Assembly: GCA_022511075.1 (NCBI GenBank)
Contig: JAFLSE010000002.1
Coordinates: 62,001-126,000 of the forward strand
DNA: 64,000 bases
Source: Prevotella sp.
Lineage (GTDB): Bacteria > Bacteroidota > Bacteroidia > Bacteroidales > Bacteroidaceae
Direction of reading: 5' to 3'
Shown: positions 15,762-25,293 of the stretch, piece after piece
How positions within the stretch are numbered: the first letter of the stretch is position 1
Layout of the letters: each line of letters opens with the position of its first letter
The notes under the pieces: model-generated
Seen by the model: only the letters and a program-made list of their open reading frames with translations
Database searches by the model: none
What the model was told of the DNA's origin: nothing
Position numbers and translations under genes: made by a program

Positions 15762-17099
15762 CTACTTTCCCACGCAAAAATGACTAAAAATGGAATTTAA
15801 TGTCTCTTGGGTGGTAATCTCTCCGTTGGCAACGATTGAGCCAAGATGATGAATGCAGTCACGCAAATCTTCTGCAATGAGGTCGCCGCTTAAATTCATG
15901 GCAAATGCATCGATGACTCGCTGAATGGACTTATGGGCATTGAGAAGGGCATCGTAGTGACGGGCATTGGTTACAATGACTTCCTGTGTGCTTATTTCGG
16001 GAATGTCTGCAGCGGAGATAAGACGGTCTTGTAGCAAATTGATGCCCAAGGTTTGCTTTGCCGATATGGAAAGGTGAGCTGATGCCGATGGAGTGGGCGA
16101 GAGGTCGCACTTGTTTGCAACGATGATGAGATGCTTGTCTATGCATTTTTCTTGCATTTCGTCAAGTTCCTCGGTTGTCGGCTCACAATCTATGAGCCAA
16201 ATGACGATGCGTGCCTGTGCAAGTTTTTGATATGTACGTTCTATGCCTATGCGCTCAATAGCATCATCGGTGTGGCGAAGTCCTGCGGTATCGATGAAAC
16301 GGAAGAGAATGCCTCCTATCTGCACGGTGTCCTCTATGACATCACGGGTAGTGCCGTGAATGTCGCTGACAATGGCTCGGTCGTCGCCAAGCAGCAGATT
16401 GAGGAGGGTGCTCTTACCGACATTGGTCTTGCCAACAATGGCTACTGGAATGCCGCTTTTTATGACTTGCCCAGCCTTGTAGGATAATATGAGTTGAGAA
16501 ATGTGGCTGTTTATTTCTTCTGCAAGAGAACGCAGTTCGGTGCGGTCGGCAAACTCCAATTCTTCATGGTCGGAGAAGTCGAGTTCCAACTCTAACAACG
16601 AAGTCATTTTCAAGAGTTTATCACGTAGGACTGAAAGTTTTGAAGAAAAACCGCCACGCAGTTGATTTATAGCCACACGATGTGCGGCACGGCTCTCGGC
16701 AGCTATGACATCGGCAACGGCTTCGGCACGCGACAAATCCATCTTTCCATTCATAAATGCACGTTGAGTGAACTCGCCCGGACCTGCCTGCGATGCTCCA
16801 TGTTCGATGAGCAAAGACAACACCTGATTGAGGATATATCGGCTGCCATGGCAGGATATTTCCACGGAATCCTCTCCTGTGTATGAATGCGGAGCACGGA
16901 AAATGCTCACGAGAACTTCGTCTATTGGCTCTCCGGAATCATCGATGATTTCGCCAAAAACAACGCTGTTGGCACGAAATGCCGTAAGGTCTTTGCTGAA
17001 AACCTTGTTTACGATAGAAACGGCATCGCTTCCAGAAACCCTTATTATTCCTATTGCACCACCTGTGGCTGTGGCTATGGCTGCTATGGTATTGTCCAA
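15762..17099 (-). CDS. mnmE: tRNA uridine-5-carboxymethylaminomethyl(34) synthesis GTPase MnmE
   Basis: 445 residues, full length for MnmE (TrmE), which with MnmG modifies U34 of certain tRNAs. The N-terminal folate-binding domain shows HSYTGEDSVEISCHGS; the G domain has P-loop GKTNVGKST (223-231), DTAG (270-273) and NKCD; the C-terminal Cys motif reads FCVGK (441-445) with Cys442 in the expected place. It is separated by 40 bases from udp upstream on the same strand. Confidence 0.97.
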   Translation of the reverse strand: MDNTIAAIATATGGAIGIIRVSGSDAVSIVNKVFSKDLTAFRANSVVFGEIIDDSGEPIDEVLVSIFRAPHSYTGEDSVEISCHGSRYILNQVLSLLIEHGASQAGPGEFTQRAFMNGKMDLSRAEAVADVIAAESRAAHRVAINQLRGGFSSKLSVLRDKLLKMTSLLELELDFSDHEELEFADRTELRSLAEEINSHISQLILSYKAGQVIKSGIPVAIVGKTNVGKSTLLNLLLGDDRAIVSDIHGTTRDVIEDTVQIGGILFRFIDTAGLRHTDDAIERIGIERTYQKLAQARIVIWLIDCEPTTEELDEMQEKCIDKHLIIVANKCDLSPTPSASAHLSISAKQTLGINLLQDRLISAADIPEISTQEVIVTNARHYDALLNAHKSIQRVIDAFAMNLSGDLIAEDLRDCIHHLGSIVANGEITTQETLNSIFSHFCVGK

Positions 17100-17139
17100 A
17101 ACCTGTGAGATTGTTGAATAATGAGAATGAGATACCTGC

Positions 17140-18012
17140 CTATATGCGGTCGAGCACCTTTGTTATCAGGGTGTCTATATCGTTCTTGTAGTTGGCGTTT
17201 GCCTCTTTTGCACGACGATTGGCAATGACCATACAGCAAGTCATTGCTTTATGTCCCAACAAGGCAGAAAGACCGGCCAAGGCACTGCTTTCCATCTCAA
17301 AGTTGGTGATTTGCAGCCCTTTGTATTCAAATGCTTCGATTTTCTCGTTTTGCTGTGGGTCGGCGAGAGGTATGCGGAGTTGCCTTCCCTGCGGACCGAA
17401 GAAACCTCCGCAGGCAATGGTTACGCCACGCACCATATCGTCTTGTGCAATGCGGTCGAGGAGTTCTGCGTTGTTATCTATGACATAAGGAGCACAAAGT
17501 TGCCGATTCCATCGCATGTGCTCGGTAAATGCCTGCTCGAAGTCAAGGTCGCAGACATCGTTTCGTCCTGCGTAGAAATTAAGTAGTCCGTCGAAACCTA
17601 TACTTTTCTGCGATGCAATGAACGTGCCGATAGGGGTGTGGGGCTGCAAACCGCCGCAAGTGCCTATGCGCACAAGTGTAAGTGTGCGGTGTTCATCGCG
17701 TTCCTCACGGGTGGAGAAATCTATGTTTGCAAGAGCATCAAGTTCGTTTACAACAATATCTATGTTGTCGCAGCCAATGCCCGTGCTTTGAACAGTGATG
17801 CGCTTGCCTTTGTATGTACCAGTTACAGTGCGGAACTCGCGACTTGCACACTCGCATTCACGGGAGTCGAAATGCTTTGCGACGGTATCAACACGCCCTG
17901 GGTCGCCTACGAGTATAACCTTATCGGCAAGTTGCTCTGGCTTGACATGCAAATGAAAAATACTGCCGTCGCCATTTATTATAAGTTCTGATTCAGGGAA
18001 ATATCTTTTCAT
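17140..18012 (-). CDS. udp: Nucleoside phosphorylase (uridine phosphorylase type)
   Basis: 290-residue cytoplasmic enzyme of the NP-I phosphorylase family. Key elements: VGDPGRVDTVAKHFD (phosphate site), VRIGTCGGLQP (central strand and loop), and TNFEMESSALAGL (ribose-binding Glu-Met-Glu). This is the pattern of uridine phosphorylase, which splits uridine to uracil and ribose 1-phosphate; other pyrimidine or purine nucleosides cannot be ruled out. Confidence 0.85.
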   Translation of the reverse strand: MKRYFPESELIINGDGSIFHLHVKPEQLADKVILVGDPGRVDTVAKHFDSRECECASREFRTVTGTYKGKRITVQSTGIGCDNIDIVVNELDALANIDFSTREERDEHRTLTLVRIGTCGGLQPHTPIGTFIASQKSIGFDGLLNFYAGRNDVCDLDFEQAFTEHMRWNRQLCAPYVIDNNAELLDRIAQDDMVRGVTIACGGFFGPQGRQLRIPLADPQQNEKIEAFEYKGLQITNFEMESSALAGLSALLGHKAMTCCMVIANRRAKEANANYKNDIDTLITKVLDRI

Positions 18013-18048
18013 AATAGTTTGTTTTATAGAGTTAGTTATTGGATTAAA

Positions 18049-19203
18049 TCACTGATTTTCAGAGTTTCGTATTTCCTTTTCCTGTTTTGATATCAATTGT
18101 TCAAGTTCTTCCATCTGTTGCTCCATATCACGGATTTCATTGCTTAAAACATCCTTTTGGACAGCGGGTGCCTTGGCATAGTTGAAACGTGATGTCTCAA
18201 GGGCAGAAGTCAATCGGTTGAGTTTCTCGCTTGCAGTCAACAAAGCCTTCATTTTCTCTACATTCCTTTTATTCTTGAACTGTGAGAAGGTGGTGTATAT
18301 CACGTTGTCGTTGACAACGAATACAAAATCGCTTTTCACATTTGTCACCCTGTTTTTTGCCTCATTTAAGCGACGCAATGCCTCGTCGCGTTCGTTGCCT
18401 TTGCCCCATGTGTCTTTTATGCTATGGAGCGAAGCCAAGGATTTCAGTTGCTCTTCGTCCATTGCATCCGTATCGTAGTTGCGGCGTGCTTCGGTAGGAA
18501 TGAACGTGTAGATGCAGACTTTTCCTTCGGGCTGGTTTCTGTCGGAAGCAAACCAACCAATGTTGTTGATATCATCGACTATATAAAAGTAGTCGTTGGC
18601 AGGGGAGTTGAAAGGCATTCCGATGTTTTCTGCCCTAAAGAAAGTGTTATCCTCTGCGTCGTATCGAGTTACAAAAATGTCCCATCCGCCAATACTTTCC
18701 TCACCTTTTGCTGCAAAATAAAGTGTGATGCCGTCGCTCATCATAAAAGGATAATTTTTATTTGTAAGTGCACCTTCATCTTCATCATTAGCCAAACCTG
18801 TTACCATTTGAGTATTTATCCATTGATTACCGATTAAATCACTAACATACAATTCCTTATGATACGTTGATGAATCTTTATTGTTTTTAGAATAGAAACA
18901 CTTGTTGCCCATTTCATTCAGAAAAACGTAAGAGTCTCCATCGTCTTCTGTATTGAAAAACAATGCAAGTGTGGTTATCGTACCAACGTCTTTTGTCTGG
19001 TTAAGTGCGTCAAGTATGTTTTTCTTGTCCACTACAACACTGTCGATGAACATGATTTTTTGAGTGGACTGGCGCATTTCTTCCAATCGTGGGTCTTCGA
19101 CAACTGCAACCGGTTTTTCTGCAGCCTTTGCCTTTTTGGCTCTTTGTGCCATTGCGCCGCAGCAAAGAGACATAGATATTATTAATAGTGACAAACGATT
19201 CAT
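18049..19203 (-). CDS. Secreted protein with PD40-like propeller and C-terminal coiled coil
   Basis: 384 residues with a signal peptide (1-19, ending GAMAQ). Residues about 85-240 hold strands of the WD40-like propeller type (PFMMSDGITLYFAAKG, GGWDIFVTRYD, NNIGWFASDRNQPEGKVCIY), and the last 100 residues are rich in Glu/Lys/Leu and probably form a coiled coil. Similar propellers occur in cell-surface and type IX secretion accessory proteins, but no OmpA or peptidase domain is present here. Function unknown. Confidence 0.7.
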   Translation of the reverse strand: MNRLSLLIISMSLCCGAMAQRAKKAKAAEKPVAVVEDPRLEEMRQSTQKIMFIDSVVVDKKNILDALNQTKDVGTITTLALFFNTEDDGDSYVFLNEMGNKCFYSKNNKDSSTYHKELYVSDLIGNQWINTQMVTGLANDEDEGALTNKNYPFMMSDGITLYFAAKGEESIGGWDIFVTRYDAEDNTFFRAENIGMPFNSPANDYFYIVDDINNIGWFASDRNQPEGKVCIYTFIPTEARRNYDTDAMDEEQLKSLASLHSIKDTWGKGNERDEALRRLNEAKNRVTNVKSDFVFVVNDNVIYTTFSQFKNKRNVEKMKALLTASEKLNRLTSALETSRFNYAKAPAVQKDVLSNEIRDMEQQMEELEQLISKQEKEIRNSENQ

Positions 19204-19228
19204 ATTATTGCAATAATTGTTTTATTGG

Positions 19229-19236
19229 CAAAATTA
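19229..19236 (-). promoter_or_regulatory. Probable -7 element of the 18049-19203 gene
   Basis: Minus strand TAATTTTG lies 26 bases before the start codon and matches the consensus; no clear -33 is seen. Confidence 0.45.
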
Positions 19237-19285
19237 CGCAAAAGATTTGTTATTACCTAATCTTTTAATAAAGATTTAGAAAAAA

Positions 19286-20401
19286 CTATTCCTCGATGTG
19301 GGAAAGGGAGTGGGCAAAAGATGCAAACAAGTTTGTAAACGCCTCGCCAGGATAATAACGCATAAATCTTATGCTGTGGCGGATGTGCCATAGCATAGCC
19401 GAAGAATTGTTGCTATGCACGAAGATGTTTTTGCCTTGGGTGAAATACAGGTCGTCTGCCTGATATTGTCCTGTCCTGAACACCTCTGCGATAGTGTCAA
19501 GGCTCGTTTCACCGTTTACTTTCTTCATGAAAGGGAGTTCGTCAGCATCGAAATGAAACATGCGCATCATTATATTACCGATGATATCGGCGCTTTTCTG
19601 CATTCCTATTTTTTCCAACTGCGATTGCAGCAACACGTAATCTACCTTATCGCCTATCTTGCGAAGAAACATTCCGAGGTCTACAAGTTGTTTCAGTGAT
19701 ATGCCTTCATTGAGCAAAAATCCCGTTATTCGTGTGATAATGAGCAACAGGTTTAGTGTTGGAGGCACACTCTCAATTCTCAAACCGTTAATGGCAATAT
19801 AATAGGAGTCGCAACAGCGTATCTCACGGTTTATTATCTTTTGCAGTTTGCGGTTGAGCAAGGGATTCGTAAGTCGCTGCATCTGTACGTGATGCTCCAC
19901 GGAAATGTTATTCCAAATAAATCTTGTAACGCCCCTTCCTTTTGATTCGTATTCGGTAGATTGGCTCGAAAGCCATTCCACTGCATCTTGTGACTGCTTG
20001 TCGTAAGGCAGATACACATCTATGTCGCCACTTGTGCGATGGAGTGGATTTGGATAAATTACAGACATGCTCTGTCCTTTCAACAATATGGGGCGCAGCC
20101 TTTGACGAGAGAATGAGTTAAAAAGTTCTGATAAACAAATGTTCTTTTCTTGATTGGCACGCTCAATTTCCGTCACGGTCTTTGCCCAACTTACACGCAA
20201 GTCGGACGGCAAACATAGATTGAAATCGTCTTTACGTATAGTAATACCGTCATATACAAGCGCAGCCACTCCATGCATCAGCGACAATTGGAAAAGCAAT
20301 CGCCACTTGTATGGCGACATTGGCTCCAAAGGCTCGTCACTGCCAAAAGTGCCGGCAGCAAGTAGTTTAAGAAAGTTGCGTTGAATAACGTTCATCGGCA
20401 A
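19286..20401 (-). CDS. Nucleotidyltransferase-fold family protein
   Basis: 371 residues. The segment RPILLKGQSMSVIYPNP followed by RTSGDIDVYLP (about 103-133) is the GG...DxD-type active site of the putative nucleotidyltransferase family PF14907 (NTP_transf_5). The rest is helical. Members often lie in polysaccharide or peptide biosynthesis loci, yet here the neighbour is an antiporter. Its start overlaps the NhaC stop by about ten bases; Met3 is an equally good start. Confidence 0.75.
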   Translation of the reverse strand: MPMNVIQRNFLKLLAAGTFGSDEPLEPMSPYKWRLLFQLSLMHGVAALVYDGITIRKDDFNLCLPSDLRVSWAKTVTEIERANQEKNICLSELFNSFSRQRLRPILLKGQSMSVIYPNPLHRTSGDIDVYLPYDKQSQDAVEWLSSQSTEYESKGRGVTRFIWNNISVEHHVQMQRLTNPLLNRKLQKIINREIRCCDSYYIAINGLRIESVPPTLNLLLIITRITGFLLNEGISLKQLVDLGMFLRKIGDKVDYVLLQSQLEKIGMQKSADIIGNIMMRMFHFDADELPFMKKVNGETSLDTIAEVFRTGQYQADDLYFTQGKNIFVHSNNSSAMLWHIRHSIRFMRYYPGEAFTNLFASFAHSLSHIEE

Positions 20402-21669
20402 TACCTCCTTGGAAATCTAAATATTATGGCAAGAATAAGCATAACAAGCAGGCAATACGGATAGTAAAGGTATGCAAGTATGCTGACAGGGGTTATTGCT
20501 GCCAAACCTGCCGCCATTAGAATTTGCGCTCCGTATGGAATTATGCCCTGTACGATACATGATGCCGTGTCGAGTAATGAGGCGCAACGTCGTGAGTCGA
20601 TGCCATAACGTTCTGACACTCGTTTTACCAAACCTCCAACAGTGAGTATCGCCACGGTATTGTTGGCTGTACACATATCCACAACGCCCACGAGTGCTGT
20701 TATGGCAAACTCCGCACCACGTTTAGAGTGGATACGCCTGATAAGCATGTGAATGATGAAATCGATGCCTCCGTTTTCTTTTATTATGGCAAGCATTCCA
20801 CCTGCAAGCATGGTTATAATGATTAGTTCGCCCATACCAATAACACCTTCGTTTACGGAAGCAAACAAACCAAAAATATCGTATTCACCACAGGCTATGC
20901 TAATAATTCCAGTAAGCATTATTCCGATTGAAAGTACAACAACGACATTGAGTCCAAGAATGGCTGTGACAAGCACTACAAGATAGGGCAACACCTTGAA
21001 CGGCTCGACATGGGGCTGGGTAGTGGGGCTCTCCATATCGGCACCTATTATGATATACAATATTAAAATTAATATCGCAGCAGGAAGCACTATCATAATG
21101 TTTGCCTTGAACTTATCGCTCAATTTGCAGTCCTGCGATGTCGTAGCCACAATGGTTGTGTCGCTTATAAACGAAAGATTATCACCGAAAAATGCGCCGC
21201 CAACTACTACTGCTACAATAAGTTCCGTGGCACATCCTGTCTGCTGGGCAACTCCTGCGGCAATGGGTACGAGCGCCACTATCGTACCAACGCTTGTGCC
21301 CACACTCAACGAAATGAAACATGCTGCCAGAAACAATCCTGCCAACAACATATTGGCAGGAAGGAATCGCAGGGTAAGGTTAACCGTTGCATCTATACAG
21401 CCTATTGTCTTGGCAGTGTTGGCAAATGCTCCTGCAAGTACGAATATCCAAATCATCTGCATCATTTGCAGAGAGCCTGCACCCTTGCTGAACACCTCGA
21501 TACGTTTTGCCAAAGGTCTGTCAGTGGTGATTATCAATGCATACATTCCCGAAACGAGAAAGCCTACAACAATAGGTATCTTATAAAAGTCACCAACAAT
21601 AATGCTGGTGACAAGATAGAAAAGTATGAACACCAACAAAGGGCTTATAGCCTTGATACCATGTCCCAT
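20392..21669 (-). CDS. Na+/H+ antiporter NhaC family protein
   Basis: 425-residue inner-membrane protein with ten or more hydrophobic segments. The conserved block SLSVGTSVGTIVALVPIA and GAFFGDNLSFISDTTIVAT identify the NhaC antiporter family, and ANNTVAILTVG and CIVQGIIPYGAQ occur in the second half. It would exchange Na+ (or another cation or organic substrate) for protons. It is tightly coupled to the nucleotidyltransferase-like gene downstream. Confidence 0.9.
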   Translation of the reverse strand: MGHGIKAISPLLVFILFYLVTSIIVGDFYKIPIVVGFLVSGMYALIITTDRPLAKRIEVFSKGAGSLQMMQMIWIFVLAGAFANTAKTIGCIDATVNLTLRFLPANMLLAGLFLAACFISLSVGTSVGTIVALVPIAAGVAQQTGCATELIVAVVVGGAFFGDNLSFISDTTIVATTSQDCKLSDKFKANIMIVLPAAILILILYIIIGADMESPTTQPHVEPFKVLPYLVVLVTAILGLNVVVVLSIGIMLTGIISIACGEYDIFGLFASVNEGVIGMGELIIITMLAGGMLAIIKENGGIDFIIHMLIRRIHSKRGAEFAITALVGVVDMCTANNTVAILTVGGLVKRVSERYGIDSRRCASLLDTASCIVQGIIPYGAQILMAAGLAAITPVSILAYLYYPYCLLVMLILAIIFRFPRRYCR

Positions 21670-21693
21670 ACCTTATTAATAGTGTTATTGGTG

Positions 21694-22743
21694 TTACAAC
21701 TCTATGCTCATGAAAACGGGAAGGTGGTCGGAGTATGTAAGAGGCACCTTATAATAGTTTACGCCTGTCATTCCCTCGTCGTGGAAGATATAGTCGATGC
21801 GCACAGCCTTTCTGCCACGATATGTATACATCCATCCGCTGCCGCATTCCTTAAACCCGTCAACCATATTGCCAAGCAGGGCATTGTATGTGTAAGAGTA
21901 GGGCACATCGTTGAAGTCGCCGCACAGAATGCAAGGCTCATTGGCATTTCTTACCTCGTTAGCAACTATTTGTGCCTGTCCGCTTCTCACCATCATACCA
22001 AACGTATAGTTTCCGTAAATGGCTCTTAATAAAGCATTCTTTTCAACATTCTGTCCTTTCATCTCCATTTTTCCTGCCACATGGAGTGTGCGGTTAAATC
22101 CCGTAGTCTCAAGGTGTACGTTGAAAACCTTTACTTTCTTTCCCTTGACATCAAGCAGAGCCCACATAGCACTGTTGTTGGTTTCCTCAAAGTCAATGGT
22201 CTTACTGTCCTTTATTGGATATTTGCTATATACTACCATATCGTGACGCCCCTCTGCCATATAAGGGAAATATTCCTTATAACTGTCGGAGTTTTTCTTG
22301 TCGCCACTTTGGTCGGAATACTCCTGCAAACAACAAATATCCACGTTTTGGCGTTTCATCTCGGCAAGAATGTCCTGCGCAATGAAACCATTTGTCTCAC
22401 GCCCGAACATAGCCACATTGTATGTTGCTATCTTTATTGCCTTTGGTGAGTCGTCGGAAAGTGGGCGAGGCTGCACCAACGTTAGCATATATGGTATGCA
22501 CGATAAAACAGTAATGACAGGTATTGCCAAGATATACCACTTGCGCGTAAATGCCCAATATATAATCATCAAGAGATTCAGCGCAATAAGCAATGGCAGC
22601 ACATACACGAGCATTGCGTTCGCAGTGTTACCCACTGGAGTTACATTACCACCGAAAAGTCCTACAAAAGTAAAGATGCTCAATACCAACTGGAATATGA
22701 GCATCATTAATCGTCCGTATTTGAACACAGCCAATTTTCCCAT
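21694..22743 (-). CDS. Endonuclease/exonuclease/phosphatase family membrane protein
   Basis: 349 residues: three N-terminal hydrophobic helices (about 12-95), then an EEP catalytic domain. Motifs are IATYNVAMF (metal site), CCLQEYSDQ (catalytic Glu), VFNVHLETT, LCGDFNDVP and RIDYIFHDE followed by the final SDHLPV. This arrangement is common in Bacteroidetes, with the catalytic part probably outside the membrane. The substrate may be a phosphodiester or a lipid headgroup; it cannot be told from sequence. Confidence 0.88.
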   Translation of the reverse strand: MGKLAVFKYGRLMMLIFQLVLSIFTFVGLFGGNVTPVGNTANAMLVYVLPLLIALNLLMIIYWAFTRKWYILAIPVITVLSCIPYMLTLVQPRPLSDDSPKAIKIATYNVAMFGRETNGFIAQDILAEMKRQNVDICCLQEYSDQSGDKKNSDSYKEYFPYMAEGRHDMVVYSKYPIKDSKTIDFEETNNSAMWALLDVKGKKVKVFNVHLETTGFNRTLHVAGKMEMKGQNVEKNALLRAIYGNYTFGMMVRSGQAQIVANEVRNANEPCILCGDFNDVPYSYTYNALLGNMVDGFKECGSGWMYTYRGRKAVRIDYIFHDEGMTGVNYYKVPLTYSDHLPVFMSIEL

Positions 22744-22775
22744 TATTTTTTTTGTTTTTGTTAAGATACCTATTA

Positions 22776-24026
22776 TTAATTCTTAAGATACCTATCTACC
22801 GTTTCTACAAGCGTCTCAAGTTTGTAAGGCTTAGCGATGAACTCGTTACAACCTGCGTTGAGTGCTTCTTGTATATCTGATGCGTATGCGTATGCACTCA
22901 ATGCCACAACTGGCACAGCGCTATTTACTTCTTTTATAATACGTGTAGCATCAAGTCCGTTCATATTTGGCATCCTAATATCCATGAGGATGAGGCTTGG
23001 ATGATATTCCTCTGCCATTGTCACGGCTTCTATACCATCTCTTGCTCTGAGTAATCTGCAACGCCTTCCAAGCACACTTTCCACAAGCATATAGTTGGTG
23101 TCCTCATCTTCTGCCACTAATACAAGTTTGTCGGCATTGCTGCCTGTTGTGTCGCCTTCGCCGATGGTACGTACAAGTGTTGCTTGTCGTCCGTCCTTTG
23201 TCATACCGTCGCCATCTACCTCAAAAGGTAAGGTAAATATAAACTTAGAGCCTTTGCCTTTCTCGGATTCAACCCATATTTTCCCTTTCATCTTTTCGAT
23301 GATTACCTTGCATAGTGCAAGACCCAAGCCTGTACCTTTCTGCTTTTCAGCATCTCTGGAAACGTATGTTTGGAATATTGTGTCTATATCCTCTTTCGCA
23401 ATGCCTGCACCGCTGTCCTCAACGAAAAATTCCACCATCTTGCCGTTCTCTTGCAGGTTGTAACCAAAAGCAATATAACCCTCAATAGTGTGTTTCAAGG
23501 CATTGCTTATAAGGTTTGAGAATACTTGTATAAGCCTGTTTTCATCAGTATAGAGTGTAAGTGAAGTATTTGCCGGACGAAGTTCCATTTTTACGGTGTC
23601 GGCAAAGCGGAACTTAAATATTTGAGAAATATTTCTACACATCTCATCGAGTTCCACATTTTCTTTCTTTATCTTCACCTTTCCAGACTCCATTCTCGAA
23701 AGATCAAGAATTTCATTTATGAGACTTAACAAACGAGCGTTGTTACTCTCTATAATTTCCATGAATTTATAGCGTTCCTCCTGGTCATCAGTCTCTGCCA
23801 TAATACGTGAAAAACCTTCTACTGCATTAAGTGGAGTACGTATCTCATGGCTCATGTTTGCCAAGAAAAGAGATTTCATCTCGCTTGCCCTCTTAGCATT
23901 CTTGATGGCCTTCTTATGATCCTCCAATTTAATGCGCATCTCGGCAAGTTCTTTTACCGTCTGCTGCAGTTTCTCTTTTGTTATTCTTAGTTCCTCTTTG
24001 AGAGACTCTATACTTTCACTTCCCAT
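22776..24026 (-). CDS. Soluble hybrid histidine kinase (HisKA-HATPase-REC)
   Basis: 416 residues without a membrane segment. A coiled coil (1-50) leads into the HisKA box MSHEIRTPLN with His60 as the phosphorylation site; the ATPase domain shows the N box around Asn175 and GTGLGL at 231-236; a receiver domain follows from about 300, with Asp349 as acceptor and Lys399. There is no sensor domain beyond the coiled coil and no DNA-binding output, so its signal probably comes through a partner protein. No response regulator gene is adjacent. Confidence 0.93.
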   Translation of the reverse strand: MGSESIESLKEELRITKEKLQQTVKELAEMRIKLEDHKKAIKNAKRASEMKSLFLANMSHEIRTPLNAVEGFSRIMAETDDQEERYKFMEIIESNNARLLSLINEILDLSRMESGKVKIKKENVELDEMCRNISQIFKFRFADTVKMELRPANTSLTLYTDENRLIQVFSNLISNALKHTIEGYIAFGYNLQENGKMVEFFVEDSGAGIAKEDIDTIFQTYVSRDAEKQKGTGLGLALCKVIIEKMKGKIWVESEKGKGSKFIFTLPFEVDGDGMTKDGRQATLVRTIGEGDTTGSNADKLVLVAEDEDTNYMLVESVLGRRCRLLRARDGIEAVTMAEEYHPSLILMDIRMPNMNGLDATRIIKEVNSAVPVVALSAYAYASDIQEALNAGCNEFIAKPYKLETLVETVDRYLKN

Positions 24027-24070
24027 ATTAACTTATGGTTATTGTTATAATAAATTATAAATTAACTTCG

Positions 24071-24078
24071 CAAAGTTA
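24071..24078 (-). promoter_or_regulatory. Probable -7 element of the hybrid kinase
   Basis: Minus strand TAACTTTG matches TAnnTTTG, 45 bases before the start codon. Confidence 0.5.
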
Positions 24079-24117
24079 CTATTTTTTTTTATATTAACAT
24101 AGTTTCCGTAAACTATA

Positions 24118-25293
24118 TTAACTTCTTTTAACCTTTTCCCAAGCCCCACTATTACCGTTACGCATGAGATATGCCATGCCCCTGAACACATTTATGTTCA
24201 TGAAAAGGAAATAATAAGCGATATATAACATCTTGTTTTTCTTTCCTTTTGCTGCTATTATATAACCTAAATAGGCTGCTGCATAAAACAAAATTTGCAG
24301 ACACCATATAATGGTGTACAAAGTACCGCCATTTGTAAATACCAATGCTACATTGAGCGGAATCAAAGCCATTAAAGCCACAGGGGTTATACTCCACCTT
24401 AAAAAACGATGACTTACGAGTTGGAATGCAACCACAGCATTATTCCATGGCAGCATCATGTCCTTCAGCCACCAGATGCTTTGCAATCCTCCTGCTGCAA
24501 TCCTGCGCTTGCGCTTTGCCTCTTCCTCAAGACTTGCCGAACCGAATTCCATTGCGTATGCGTCGGAGGTATATGCAATCTTGTAGCCCTGCTTCACTAT
24601 CAACATTGACATAATGAAATCGTCAAGCAGGGTATTGTCCGGCATAGGTTTGCACAGTTCCTTCCTTACTGCACAAAACTCTCCGGCAGCACCCATTGCC
24701 GAGTATAGTTCGCTGTCAAGGCGTTTCAAGGCACTTTCATATTTCCAATAAAGCCCTTCGCCTTCGGCGGCAATCTCTCCTTCAGTTTTTGCGAGAACAC
24801 GCTTTTCACCTGCCACGCAACCAACTTTCGGGTCTGACATAAGCCTGGCAACCTCTCTTACAGCACCGCTATTGACAAATGTATTTGCATCGGTCATTAT
24901 CACGATGCTTGTTTTCACAAGTGCAAGCCCACGGTTCAGTGCAGCGGTCTTTCCCCTGCGCTGCGGCTCAAACATTACTTCAACATCGTCATACTGTGCA
25001 AGCAATTCGTTTGTCTTGTCATTACTGCCGTCTGTCACCCAAACAAGATGCAGTTTATTTTTGGGATAATCAAGTTCACGTGAATTCTTGATTTTCATTT
25101 CCACCGTGTCCTGCTCATTGTAGGCACAGACAAGGAACGTAACTTCTGGCAATTTCTCTTCATCAACGGTCGCAGGTGTAGACTGTCCTACGAAAAGCCT
25201 TTTAATCCTTACTAAAAAATACAAAAGCACTCCGTAACCTACATAGGTGTAGATTACGAGTGCTATACATATCCAAAATATAATTTCAAGCAT
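24118..25293 (-). CDS. Family 2 glycosyltransferase, membrane processive type
   Basis: 391 residues. One N-terminal transmembrane helix (1-20), a GT-A domain with VTFLVCAYNEQDTV and WVTDGSNDKT, a TDAN metal motif, LLDDFIMSM (catalytic Asp pair region) and KRKRRIAAGGLQSIWW in the QxxRW position, then three or four C-terminal transmembrane helices. This is the architecture of cellulose/hyaluronan-synthase-like transferases that build and export a polysaccharide. The gene overlaps the RNase G gene upstream by eight bases. Confidence 0.88.
   Translation of the reverse strand: MLEIIFWICIALVIYTYVGYGVLLYFLVRIKRLFVGQSTPATVDEEKLPEVTFLVCAYNEQDTVEMKIKNSRELDYPKNKLHLVWVTDGSNDKTNELLAQYDDVEVMFEPQRRGKTAALNRGLALVKTSIVIMTDANTFVNSGAVREVARLMSDPKVGCVAGEKRVLAKTEGEIAAEGEGLYWKYESALKRLDSELYSAMGAAGEFCAVRKELCKPMPDNTLLDDFIMSMLIVKQGYKIAYTSDAYAMEFGSASLEEEAKRKRRIAAGGLQSIWWLKDMMLPWNNAVVAFQLVSHRFLRWSITPVALMALIPLNVALVFTNGGTLYTIIWCLQILFYAAAYLGYIIAAKGKKNKMLYIAYYFLFMNINVFRGMAYLMRNGNSGAWEKVKRS

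Noticed and set aside
15525..15800. 91-codon plus-strand frame behind mnmE
   Set aside because: It crosses the end of mnmE on the opposite strand and consists of repeat words; no domain visible.
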